Positions 1-5,993 of a stretch of 8,277 bases of DNA are shown here, one piece after another. The notes under the pieces were generated by a model, which was not told the origin of the DNA, made no database searches, and saw nothing but the letters and a program-made list of their open reading frames with translations. This DNA comes from Gammaproteobacteria bacterium (GTDB lineage Bacteria > Pseudomonadota > Gammaproteobacteria > UBA9214), in contig JAUVNM010000063.1 of NCBI GenBank assembly GCA_030599705.1, positions 1 through 8,277 of the forward strand, given 5' to 3'. The position numbers were made by a program, and so were the translations under genes. Every line of letters begins with the position of its first letter. Within the stretch, counting starts at the first letter, position 1.

Positions 1-1970
1 CTGAATATGGATTTGGTAACCCCGAGGTGGTTGAGGAAGAAGTCGATATCCTCATGATCGGCGGTGGCATGGCCGCCTGTGGCTGCGCATACGAGATCAT
101 GCGCTGGGCCGACGTCGCCAAGGCACAGGGCGTCGATCTGAACATCAAGCTGGTCGACAAGGCCGCACTGGACCGCTCCGGTGCCGTGGCACAGGGCCTG
201 TCCGCCATCAACACTTACATGGGCGAGAATGACCCGGCCGACTACGTGCGTTACGTGCGTGGCGATCTCATGGGTATCACCCGCGAGGACCTGGTGTATG
301 ACACCGGCCGGCATGTGGACGATTCCGTGCACCACTTTGAAGAGTGGGGCCTGCCGATCTGGAAACAGCCGGGTGACGAAGGCAAGTCACTGACCGAAGG
401 CGGCAGGCCGGTGCGTTCCGGCAAGTGGCAGATCATGATCAACGGTGAGTCCTACAAGTGGATCGTTGCCGAGGCCGCCAAGAAGGCGCTGGGTACCGAC
501 CGTATCCAGGAGCGTGTCTTCATCGTGCGCCTGCTCAACGACAAGAATGACCCGACCCGGGTTGCGGGTGCTGCCGGTTTCTCGGTACGCGAGAACAAGG
601 TCTACATCTACAAGTTCAAGGCCTGCCTGCTGGTCTGCGGCGGCGCCGTGAACGTATTCCGTCCGCGTTCGGTTGGTGAAGGCCAGGGTCGTGCCTGGTA
701 CCCGGTCTGGAACGCCGGTTCCACCTATTCCATGGCGGCCGAGGCCGGCGCCGAGCTGACGCTGATGGAAAACCGTTTCGTACCCGCCCGCTTCAAGGAC
801 GGTTACGGCCCGGTGGGCGCGTGGTTCCTGCTGTTCAAGGCACAGGCCATGAATGCCATGGGCGAGGACTATCAGGCAAAGAATGCGCACCTGCTCGCCG
901 AGGCCGGCTATGACGGCTACGCCGAAGGCCACAAGATGGGCACCTGTCTGCGTAACCACCTCATGATGCATGAGATGAAGGAAGGCCGCGGCCCGATCTT
1001 CATGGATACCCCGACAGCGCTGGCCAAGCTGGCCGAGACCATGACACCGAAAGAGATCAAGCATCTCGAGGCCGAGGCCTGGGAAGACTTTCTCGACATG
1101 ACCATCGGTCAGTGCGGCGTCTGGGCCGGTGAGAACATCGAACCTGACAAGGAGATGTCCGAGCTGATGCCGACCGAGCCCTACCTGCTGGGTTCACATG
1201 CCGGTTGTGCCGGTATCTGGTGTTCCGGCCCGGATGACATTCCGGGCACCCCGGATCACTACCACTGGGGCTACAACCGCATGACTACCGTCAAGGGCCT
1301 GTTCACAGGCGGTGACGGCGTCGGTGCTTCCGGTCACAAGTTCTCCTCCGGTTCCCACACCGAGGGACGCATTGCGGCCAAGTCCATGGTGAAGTACGTG
1401 CTCGACAACCAGGACTTCAAGCCGGAGCTGGATCGCAGCGTCGACGATATCGTCGCCGAGATCTACCAGCCGGTGAAGAACTACCTCGAGAACAAGGACT
1501 ACACCACGGCGATCGACATCAACCCGCACTACATCACGCCGAAGATGTTCCAGTTCCGCCTGCAGAAAGTGATGGACGAATACGTGGCCGGTGTCTCGAC
1601 CATGTACCAGACCAACAAGGCGATGCTGGAAGTGGCCGAGCGTAAACTGGGCATGTTGCGCGAGGACAGCCTCAAGCTGCGTGCCAAGGACCTGCATGAG
1701 CTGCTGCGTGCCTGGGAGAACTATCACCGCCTGCTGGCGGCCTACGCGCACATGAAGCACATCCAGTTCCGCGAGGAATCCCGTTACCCGGGTTACTACT
1801 ACCGGGCGGATTACCTGGCCATCGACGAAGACAACTGGAAGTGCTTCGTCAACTCCACCTACGACCGTAACACCGGCGAGTGGAGCTGCAAGAAGGTCAA
1901 GTACGTACAGCTGATCAAGCCGGCCGATGATGAGGTGAAAGCCATGCAGCATCCCGGTGCTGACATCTAG
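1..1970 (+). CDS. aprA: Adenylylsulfate (APS) reductase alpha subunit, 5'-partial
   Basis: This is the FAD-carrying catalytic subunit of cytoplasmic dissimilatory APS reductase, which interconverts sulfite + AMP and APS; in sulfur oxidisers it runs towards APS. Numbering from the GTG codon at base 27, the N-terminal dinucleotide-binding motif is IGGGMAACG (11-19). The conserved NRFVPARFKDGYGPVGAW block is at 249-266, GSHAGCAGIW at 389-398 and the second flavin-binding stretch GGDGVGASGHKFSSGSHTEG at 428-447. R255 and H391 sit in the blocks that should carry the substrate-site Arg and His known in Archaeoglobus AprA (my alignment from memory). The frame is open to the window edge and reads EYGFGNPE before the GTG, the usual AprA N-terminus, so the GTG is an internal valine and the true start lies a few codons outside. 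The 655 visible residues match full family length. aprB is expected just upstream. A terminator follows and no qmo gene is seen downstream. Confidence 0.97.
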   Translation, partial: EYGFGNPEVVEEEVDILMIGGGMAACGCAYEIMRWADVAKAQGVDLNIKLVDKAALDRSGAVAQGLSAINTYMGENDPADYVRYVRGDLMGITREDLVYDTGRHVDDSVHHFEEWGLPIWKQPGDEGKSLTEGGRPVRSGKWQIMINGESYKWIVAEAAKKALGTDRIQERVFIVRLLNDKNDPTRVAGAAGFSVRENKVYIYKFKACLLVCGGAVNVFRPRSVGEGQGRAWYPVWNAGSTYSMAAEAGAELTLMENRFVPARFKDGYGPVGAWFLLFKAQAMNAMGEDYQAKNAHLLAEAGYDGYAEGHKMGTCLRNHLMMHEMKEGRGPIFMDTPTALAKLAETMTPKEIKHLEAEAWEDFLDMTIGQCGVWAGENIEPDKEMSELMPTEPYLLGSHAGCAGIWCSGPDDIPGTPDHYHWGYNRMTTVKGLFTGGDGVGASGHKFSSGSHTEGRIAAKSMVKYVLDNQDFKPELDRSVDDIVAEIYQPVKNYLENKDYTTAIDINPHYITPKMFQFRLQKVMDEYVAGVSTMYQTNKAMLEVAERKLGMLREDSLKLRAKDLHELLRAWENYHRLLAAYAHMKHIQFREESRYPGYYYRADYLAIDEDNWKCFVNSTYDRNTGEWSCKKVKYVQLIKPADDEVKAMQHPGADI

Positions 1971-1994
1971 GCAAGCTGGTACAAGGCAGTAACC

Positions 1995-2028
1995 AAAGGC
2001 CGGATGCCGCAAGGTGTCCGGCCTTTTT
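1995..2028 (+). terminator. Intrinsic terminator of aprA
   Basis: A perfect 10-bp stem (AAAGGCCGGA at 1995-2004 with TCCGGCCTTT at 2017-2026) is extended by four further pairs, two C-G and two G-U. It is closed by a GCAA tetraloop (2009-2012) of the stable GNRA class. The 3' arm runs into TTTTT (2024-2028). It lies 24 bases after the aprA stop, so it very probably ends the apr transcript and separates it from the next gene. Confidence 0.92.
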
Positions 2029-2037
2029 ACTCTGAAC

Positions 2038-2109
2038 CTGTAGGAGCCGGCTTGCCGGCGAACAGCGGATTTGCGGTACACCGGTTCGCGGGCAAGCCCG
2101 CTCCTACAG
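2038..2109. repeat. REP doublet (REPIN-like inverted pair)
   Basis: Two 26-base arms (2038-2063 and 2084-2109) are inverted copies matching at 24 of 26 positions, separated by 20 bases. Each arm has the form CTGTAGGAGC..GGCTTGCC..GCGAAC, which resembles the classic Pseudomonas REP (from memory). Each arm also holds its own small hairpin: GCCGGC-TT-GCCGGC on the left (2046-2059) and GCGGGC-AA-GCCCGC on the right (2088-2101). Known REP doublets (REPINs) are spread by RAYT (TnpA-REP) transposases encoded elsewhere in the genome. No such gene is present here. Confidence 0.85.
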
Positions 2110-2122
2110 ACTTGATTATAGA

Positions 2123-2162
2123 CGTAGGTCGGTTTAGGCCGCAGGCCGTAACCCGACCTACG
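2123..2162. repeat. 40-bp hairpin repeat, copy 1
   Basis: A 14-position stem pairs 2123-2136 with 2149-2162 with a single mismatch (T2133/C2152). An inner GGCC (2137-2140)/GGCC (2144-2147) stem encloses a GCA loop. Read on the minus strand it contains GGGTTACGGCCTG, which recurs at 5227-5239, so it belongs to a dispersed family. It ends only 14 bases before the next gene's ATG, so it could lie in that gene's leader or affect read-through. No U-run follows it, so it is not a classic terminator. Confidence 0.8.
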
Positions 2163-2176
2163 CAGGTTGTTAAATC

Positions 2177-3151
2177 ATGAGCGACGAAAAACCGGTCAAT
2201 AAACCCCTCGAATACGAGGGCGCCGATGACATCTTCGAGGGGAAGTTCAGTGACATCCCGTTCGAGAGCCCCGTTAGTCCCGTGCAGCTCGGGCTGGATG
2301 ACGAATTCCGGTTCAGCTGCCACCCGGGTATATCCTGTTTCAACGAATGCTGCCGCAACATCGATATACAGCTGCTGCCCTACGACATCATTCGCCTGAA
2401 GAACCGCAAGGAGACCACCTCCTACGATTTTGTCGCGCGTTATACCCTGCCATTCCAGATGGACCACCACGGCATGCCGGGCCTGAAGCTGCGTACCAAG
2501 CCGGACACACGGGAATGCGTGTTTCTGAGCGAGGAAGGCTGCACGGTCTACGAGGACCGGCCGACTGCGTGCCGTTACTATGCGCTGGGCAGCATGGGCG
2601 TGCGCAAGAAGGACAGCTCGACTGTTGAAGACATGTATTTCGTCGTCAGTGAGCCGCATTGCAAGGGACACGAGGAGCCAAAGACCCAGACGGTGGGCGA
2701 GTACCGCAAGGAGCAGGGCGTCGACAAGTACGATGTCATGAACCGCGAGTGGCGCGACATCATTCTGAAGAAGCGCTCCAGCGGCCCGACCGTGGGCGCA
2801 CCGTCCGGACGCAGCCTGCAGCTGTACGACATGTGCAGCTACGACATGGACAAGTTCCGGGAATTCATCCAGACCGAAGGCTTTACCGCGATCTTCGATG
2901 CCGACGCGATCGGCATGGACAAGCTGCTGGAAGATGAAGAGGCGTTGCTGGCCTTTGCCATGCGCTTTCTCAAGCAGGTGCTGTTCGGTGAAATGTCCAT
3001 CCCGCAGCGCGAGGGTGCCCGCGAGGCACGGCTGGAGCAGCGCCGCTCACGTATCCAGGAACGCCGCGAAATGGATGCCGACGAAGAGCATGTCAGCTCG
3101 AAGGCCTACGACATGCCCACCGATGGTGACGAAGAGCTGAAAAAAAACTGA
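2177..3151 (+). CDS. YkgJ-type cysteine-cluster protein (putative Zn/Fe-chelating)
   Basis: A 324-residue soluble protein with no signal peptide or membrane segment. An N-terminal CHPGISCFNECC motif (C48, C54, C58, C59) is followed by LLPYDIIRL, then CVFLSEEGCTVYEDRPTACRYYALG (C114, C122, C132) and SEPHCKGH (C162). This is the pattern of the YkgJ / PF03692 family, annotated as a putative zinc- or iron-chelating domain; no reaction is established for the family. The first cysteine cluster has wider spacing than the short CxxCxxxCC form. Residues after about 165 form an extra C-terminal half ending in a highly charged tail (about 277-324). The ATG at 2177 is chosen because it starts the conserved reading. 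AGGT at 2164-2167 is only a weak ribosome site. The gene follows the aprA terminator and two repeats, so its own promoter must lie in or just before the repeats; I could not locate it. It ends in an A8 run just before the stop. Confidence 0.8.
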   Translation: MSDEKPVNKPLEYEGADDIFEGKFSDIPFESPVSPVQLGLDDEFRFSCHPGISCFNECCRNIDIQLLPYDIIRLKNRKETTSYDFVARYTLPFQMDHHGMPGLKLRTKPDTRECVFLSEEGCTVYEDRPTACRYYALGSMGVRKKDSSTVEDMYFVVSEPHCKGHEEPKTQTVGEYRKEQGVDKYDVMNREWRDIILKKRSSGPTVGAPSGRSLQLYDMCSYDMDKFREFIQTEGFTAIFDADAIGMDKLLEDEEALLAFAMRFLKQVLFGEMSIPQREGAREARLEQRRSRIQERREMDADEEHVSSKAYDMPTDGDEELKKN

Positions 3152-3177
3152 TTGAATTAAGGAAGCTCACTGTTATT

Positions 3178-3240
3178 CGTCATTGCAAGAGGATCGCAAT
3201 GACACTCCGGCGTCATTCCCGCGAAAGCGGGAATCCAGAA
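3178..3240. repeat. Two-hairpin intergenic element
   Basis: In the 103-base gap between two convergent genes there are two perfect 8-bp hairpins. The first is GTCATTGC (3179-3186) with GCAATGAC (3196-3203). The second is ATTCCCGC (3215-3222) with GCGGGAAT (3227-3234), closed by a GAAA tetraloop. Both begin with CGTCATT (3178 and 3211). The second hairpin and its flank resemble a short palindrome often seen between proteobacterial genes (memory, not checked). With no U-run on either strand it is a weak candidate for a bidirectional terminator, but the convergent position fits a transcript-end or mRNA-protecting role. Confidence 0.7.
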
Positions 3241-3254
3241 ATGCCAATCCACTA

Positions 3255-5141
3255 CTAGCCGGCCTGCTGTTCTGTCGGGAGTGTCGTGGTGGTTGTTTGT
3301 GCCGCGATGGCAGTTTCGATGCCGGCGGCATCGATGCCACATTCGGCGAGTTGCAATGCGCGGTTGCTGTGCGAGATGAAGCGGTCGGGGATGCCGAGGT
3401 TGAGTACCGGCAGGGTGATACCATGTTGCGCCAGCAGTTCGTTGACGGCCGCGCCGGCACCGCCGGCGACGGCATTTTCCTCGACGGTAACGATTAACTC
3501 GTGTTCCTGTGCCATGGCAATGACGAGATCGCAATCCATAGGTTTCACAAAGCGCATGTTGACCACGGTGGCATCGAGCGCCTCGCCGGCTACCTGAGCA
3601 TCAGCGACACGGCTGCCAAAGGCAAGGATGGCAACCTGCTTGCCGGTGCGGCGGATCTCGGCCTTGCCGAGCGGCAGTTCGTCGAGTTCCGGCCCGGGTA
3701 ATATCCCGGACCCCGTGCCGCGCGGATAACGCACCGCGGCCGGGCCGCTGTGTCGCCAGGCCGTGGTCAGCAGCTGGCGGCACTCGGTTTCATCGGCGGG
3801 CGCCATGATTACCAGGTTCGGTATGCAGCGCAGGAAACTGAGATCGAAAACCCCGGCATGGGTGGCGCCGTCGGCGCCAACCAGCCCGGCGCGGTCGATG
3901 GCCAGGGTTACGTCGAGGTCCTGCAATGCGATGTCGTGAATGAGCTGGTCATAGGCGCGTTGCAGGAAAGTGGAATAAATCGCGACAACCGGTTTCAGGC
4001 CCTCGCTCGCCAGTCCCGCCGCGAAGGTCAGCGCGTGCTGCTCGGCGATGCCGACATCGAAGTAACGTTCAGGACAGGTTTTTGCAAACCGGACCATGCC
4101 GGAGCCTTCGCACATGGCCGGGGTAATGGCCTGCAGCCGTTCATCAGTGGCCGCCATGTCGCACAGCCAGTCGCCGAAGACTTCAGTATAGGTTTTACTG
4201 GCCGTGCCCGGTTGCGGGGTGCCGGTGGCGCGGTCGAACGGGGTTACGCCGTGGTAGTTGCACGGGTCCTGCTCGGCCGGGTCGTAGCCCTTGCCCTTGC
4301 GGGTGACGATATGCAGGAACTGGCGGCCCTTGAGGTCACGCAGGTTTTTGAGCGTGCTGACGAGTGCCGGCAGGTCATGGCCGTCGAGCGGGCCGATATA
4401 GTTGAAGCCGAGTTCCTCGAACAGCGTGCCCGGCAGCACCATGCCCTTGAGGTGTTCCTCCCAGCGCCCGAAGAAACGGCGCGTGCCCGGCAGGTTGTGC
4501 AGGATATGTTTACTCTGCTCGCGCACTCCCGTATAGAACCGGCTCGACAGAATGTGCGTCAGATAGTTGTGCATTGCGCCGCGGTTTGGCGAGATCGACA
4601 TTTCGTTGTCGTTGAGGATGACCAGCAGGTCGCATTCCTGGTCGCCGGCATTGTTGAGTGCCTCGTAGGCCATGCCGGCGGTCATCGCACCGTCGCCGAT
4701 AATGGCGACACTCTTGCGGTTTTCCTGTTCATGGGCCGCGGCCACGGCCATACCAAGGGCCGCGCTGATCGAGGTGCTGGAATGCCCGGCGCCGAAGGCG
4801 TCATATTCGCTTTCCGCGCGGCTCAGGAAACCGCTCAGGCCATGCTGCTGGCGCAGGCTGTGCATGGCGTCACGCCGCCCGGTGAGGATCTTGTGCGGGT
4901 AGGCCTGGTGGCCGATGTCCCAGACGATGCGGTCGCGCGGCGTGTTGTAGACCCGGTGCAGGGCGATGGTGAGTTCCACCGTGCCGAGGCCGGCGGCGAG
5001 ATGCCCGCCGGTGTTGGCAACCGAGTCAATCAGGTATTCGCGCAGCTCGCCGGCCAGCTGTGGCAGCTGCTGGTCCTCCAGGCGACGCAGGTCGGTCGGG
5101 GAATCGATCTGGGCGAGTAGTGGGTAGTTTTTCAGGGGCAT
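3255..5141 (-). CDS. dxs: 1-deoxy-D-xylulose-5-phosphate synthase
   Basis: Dxs condenses pyruvate with glyceraldehyde 3-phosphate to give DXP, releasing CO2. This is the entry step of the cytoplasmic MEP isoprenoid pathway and also feeds thiamine and pyridoxal synthesis. The 628 residues are close to the E. coli length of about 620. The thiamine-diphosphate domain shows DIGHQAYPHK (H78), GDGAMTAG (149-156) and the metal-binding NDN (177-179). The pyrimidine-binding domain shows DVGIAEQHA with catalytic E367, then DRAGLVGADGATHAG (416-430) and RYPRG (471-475). A transketolase C-terminal domain follows from about 500, then a Thr/Gln-rich tail. All expected active-site motifs are intact. The ATG at 5141 fits the family N-terminus, but no good Shine-Dalgarno precedes it. 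The gene stands without ispA or xseB, its common gammaproteobacterial partners. A dispersed hairpin repeat lies in its upstream gap, and the gene converges with the YkgJ-type gene. Confidence 0.97.
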   Translation of the reverse strand: MPLKNYPLLAQIDSPTDLRRLEDQQLPQLAGELREYLIDSVANTGGHLAAGLGTVELTIALHRVYNTPRDRIVWDIGHQAYPHKILTGRRDAMHSLRQQHGLSGFLSRAESEYDAFGAGHSSTSISAALGMAVAAAHEQENRKSVAIIGDGAMTAGMAYEALNNAGDQECDLLVILNDNEMSISPNRGAMHNYLTHILSSRFYTGVREQSKHILHNLPGTRRFFGRWEEHLKGMVLPGTLFEELGFNYIGPLDGHDLPALVSTLKNLRDLKGRQFLHIVTRKGKGYDPAEQDPCNYHGVTPFDRATGTPQPGTASKTYTEVFGDWLCDMAATDERLQAITPAMCEGSGMVRFAKTCPERYFDVGIAEQHALTFAAGLASEGLKPVVAIYSTFLQRAYDQLIHDIALQDLDVTLAIDRAGLVGADGATHAGVFDLSFLRCIPNLVIMAPADETECRQLLTTAWRHSGPAAVRYPRGTGSGILPGPELDELPLGKAEIRRTGKQVAILAFGSRVADAQVAGEALDATVVNMRFVKPMDCDLVIAMAQEHELIVTVEENAVAGGAGAAVNELLAQHGITLPVLNLGIPDRFISHSNRALQLAECGIDAAGIETAIAAQTTTTTLPTEQQAG

Positions 5142-5213
5142 AGGGGTAACCGGGCGGTAATTTTAGCAGACGGCGGATGTAATGTGGCCCGGGAATAATA
5201 CCTGAGGGCGATG

Positions 5214-5254
5214 GTCGGGTAATGCCGGGTTACGGCCTGTAGGCTTAACCCGAC
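5214..5254. repeat. Hairpin repeat, copy 2 (same family as 2123-2162)
   Basis: CGGGTTA (5226-5232) pairs with TAACCCG (5246-5252), with an inner GCC/GGC stem and TGTA loop. The 13-base core GGGTTACGGCCTG (5227-5239) is identical to the minus strand of 2142-2154. A second, overlapping pairing is possible between GTCGGGT (5214-5220) and ACCCGAC (5248-5254), so the left flank may carry a partial duplication of the arm. It lies between the 141-residue gene and dxs, 72 bases upstream of the dxs start. Confidence 0.75.
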
Positions 5255-5303
5255 AGGGATTGGGGATGGATCACCGGATACGCTTGAACCGTGAGCGCCC
5301 TGC

Positions 5304-5729
5304 TCATTTGCGCTGCAGCATCTCGCCGAGCTGCAGCGGGGCGCGACGCTCATTTTGTTCGTGCCAGCGCCTGAAGACATCGATGCCGGCCTCGAGGTAT
5401 TCCTGTTCATCGACGTTGGATGCAAAACTCTCCAGCAGTTCGCTGATGCTGCCGGTCTCGGTGACCGGCAGGTTGAAATATCTGTCGATGAACATAACGA
5501 AGACGGCGAGTTCCCCGGTCTCGTCGAGACTGTATTCCTTCGTCAGGTACTCAAGTGCACCGAAATGGAATGCCATCACCTTGCGCTGTTTGTGCGGGTA
5601 GCGCCCGATGTCCTCGGCATCGACGCCGGCGTGGGTCGCGGTAGTGAAGCGCTCGATGATCTGGCGCACCGCATCGACCGGTGCGGGTTTCGGTGGGCGC
5701 TTGCCGAACAGCCTGTCGAACAGTGGCAC
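5304..5729 (-). CDS. Hypothetical protein, 141 residues
   Basis: I do not recognise this protein. It is soluble, has no cysteine and no membrane segment. It opens with a short basic, proline-rich stretch (MPLFDRLFGKRPPKPAP), followed by a mainly helical body with FHFGALEYL (54-62), AVFVMFIDRYFNLPV (75-89) and a charged C-terminal helix (about 108-128). The start is a GTG at 5729; GAGG (5733-5736) lies only 3 bases before it, which is close for a ribosome site, and the next in-frame ATG is 51 residues in, too late to keep the body intact. Codon use is GC-rich like dxs. The reverse frame is also open over much of the region, but this frame gives the more protein-like composition. It sits 162 bases upstream of dxs on the same strand and 68 bases after the nhaA cluster; a functional link to either is not shown. 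Confidence 0.7.
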   Translation of the reverse strand: MPLFDRLFGKRPPKPAPVDAVRQIIERFTTATHAGVDAEDIGRYPHKQRKVMAFHFGALEYLTKEYSLDETGELAVFVMFIDRYFNLPVTETGSISELLESFASNVDEQEYLEAGIDVFRRWHEQNERRAPLQLGEMLQRK

Positions 5730-5797
5730 GGGCCTCAGATCCAGCGGCGCACGCCTGTCATGTAGTCACAGTTGAACTGCATATGAACGTAACCGGT

Positions 5798-5974
5798 TCA
5801 GCTTTCCCGCGGTCCGGCAAAATACCAGATGATCACGCCCAGCAGCGGCAGTACCAGTACCAGCACGATCCACACTGCCTTGCTGCCGGTGGTCGCGGAG
5901 CTCTGGAAGATATTCAGAATAGCCCAGACATCCGCAATCAATACCACTAATCCAAACAGTCCACCTGTTTCCAT
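5798..5974 (-). CDS. PLDc_N-type two-helix membrane protein, 58 residues
   Basis: A very small inner-membrane protein. It has a first hydrophobic helix (about 5-21, GLFGLVVLIADVWAILNIF), a short polar turn SSATTGSK, and a second helix (about 31-50) ending WYFAGPRES. The D-x-WAI-x-NI, SS-x-TG-x-K-x-W and GPR pattern is that of the phospholipase D-nuclease N-terminal domain (PF13396). Here it stands alone with no HKD catalytic domain, so no enzyme activity is expected; its role is unknown. The frame is open upstream to 6142, but that part overlaps nhaA antisense-free in another frame and looks unlike protein; the ATG at 5974 has AGGA at 5985-5988 with a 10-base spacer. It begins 19 bases after the nhaA stop, so it is most likely co-transcribed with it. 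Confidence 0.8.
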   Translation of the reverse strand: METGGLFGLVVLIADVWAILNIFQSSATTGSKAVWIVLVLVLPLLGVIIWYFAGPRES

Positions 5975-5984
5975 TGCTATGTTT

Positions 5985-5988
5985 TCCT
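5985..5988 (-). promoter_or_regulatory. Ribosome binding site fixing the 58-residue gene's start
   Basis: AGGA on the minus strand lies 10 bases before the ATG at 5974 and inside the short gap after the nhaA stop. It supports the short form of the gene over any start further upstream within nhaA. Confidence 0.6.
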
Positions 5989-5993
5989 GTAGT

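Noticed and set aside
387..1064. A 225-codon minus-strand frame inside aprA
   Set aside because: It is antisense to the conserved FAD and substrate blocks of aprA, with no ribosome site or domain.
1194..2081. A 295-codon minus-strand frame over the aprA 3' end, terminator and REP
   Set aside because: It crosses a clear terminator and a repeat arm and is antisense to conserved aprA. Its His/Val-rich composition is typical of a shadow frame.
2038..2162. A CRISPR array or attachment site in the aprA-YkgJ gap
   Set aside because: The repeats are inverted and of two unrelated types, with no regular direct repeat-spacer pattern, no integrase and no tRNA.
2027..2671. A 214-codon minus-strand frame over the repeats and the YkgJ-type gene
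   Set aside because: Its last part is translated repeat sequence and the rest is antisense to the conserved cysteine motifs.
3215..3234. The ATTCCCGC/GCGGGAAT hairpin as a true intrinsic terminator
   Set aside because: No T-run follows on either strand. It is listed instead as a repeat with a possible transcript-end role.
3750..5120. A 456-codon open frame on the plus strand opposite dxs
   Set aside because: It is the antisense of an intact dxs with all catalytic motifs. The translation shows no recognisable domain and has the composition expected from reverse-reading GC-rich codons.
5355..5765. A 136-codon plus-strand frame opposite the 141-residue hypothetical
   Set aside because: No ribosome site and no recognisable domain. 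The minus-strand frame has a more plausible composition and a neighbouring GAGG. This is the least secure strand choice in the window.
5784..5800. TGAAC/GTTCA hairpin at the end of the 58-residue gene as a terminator
   Set aside because: The stem is only 5 bp with no U-run on the minus strand, so termination cannot be supported.
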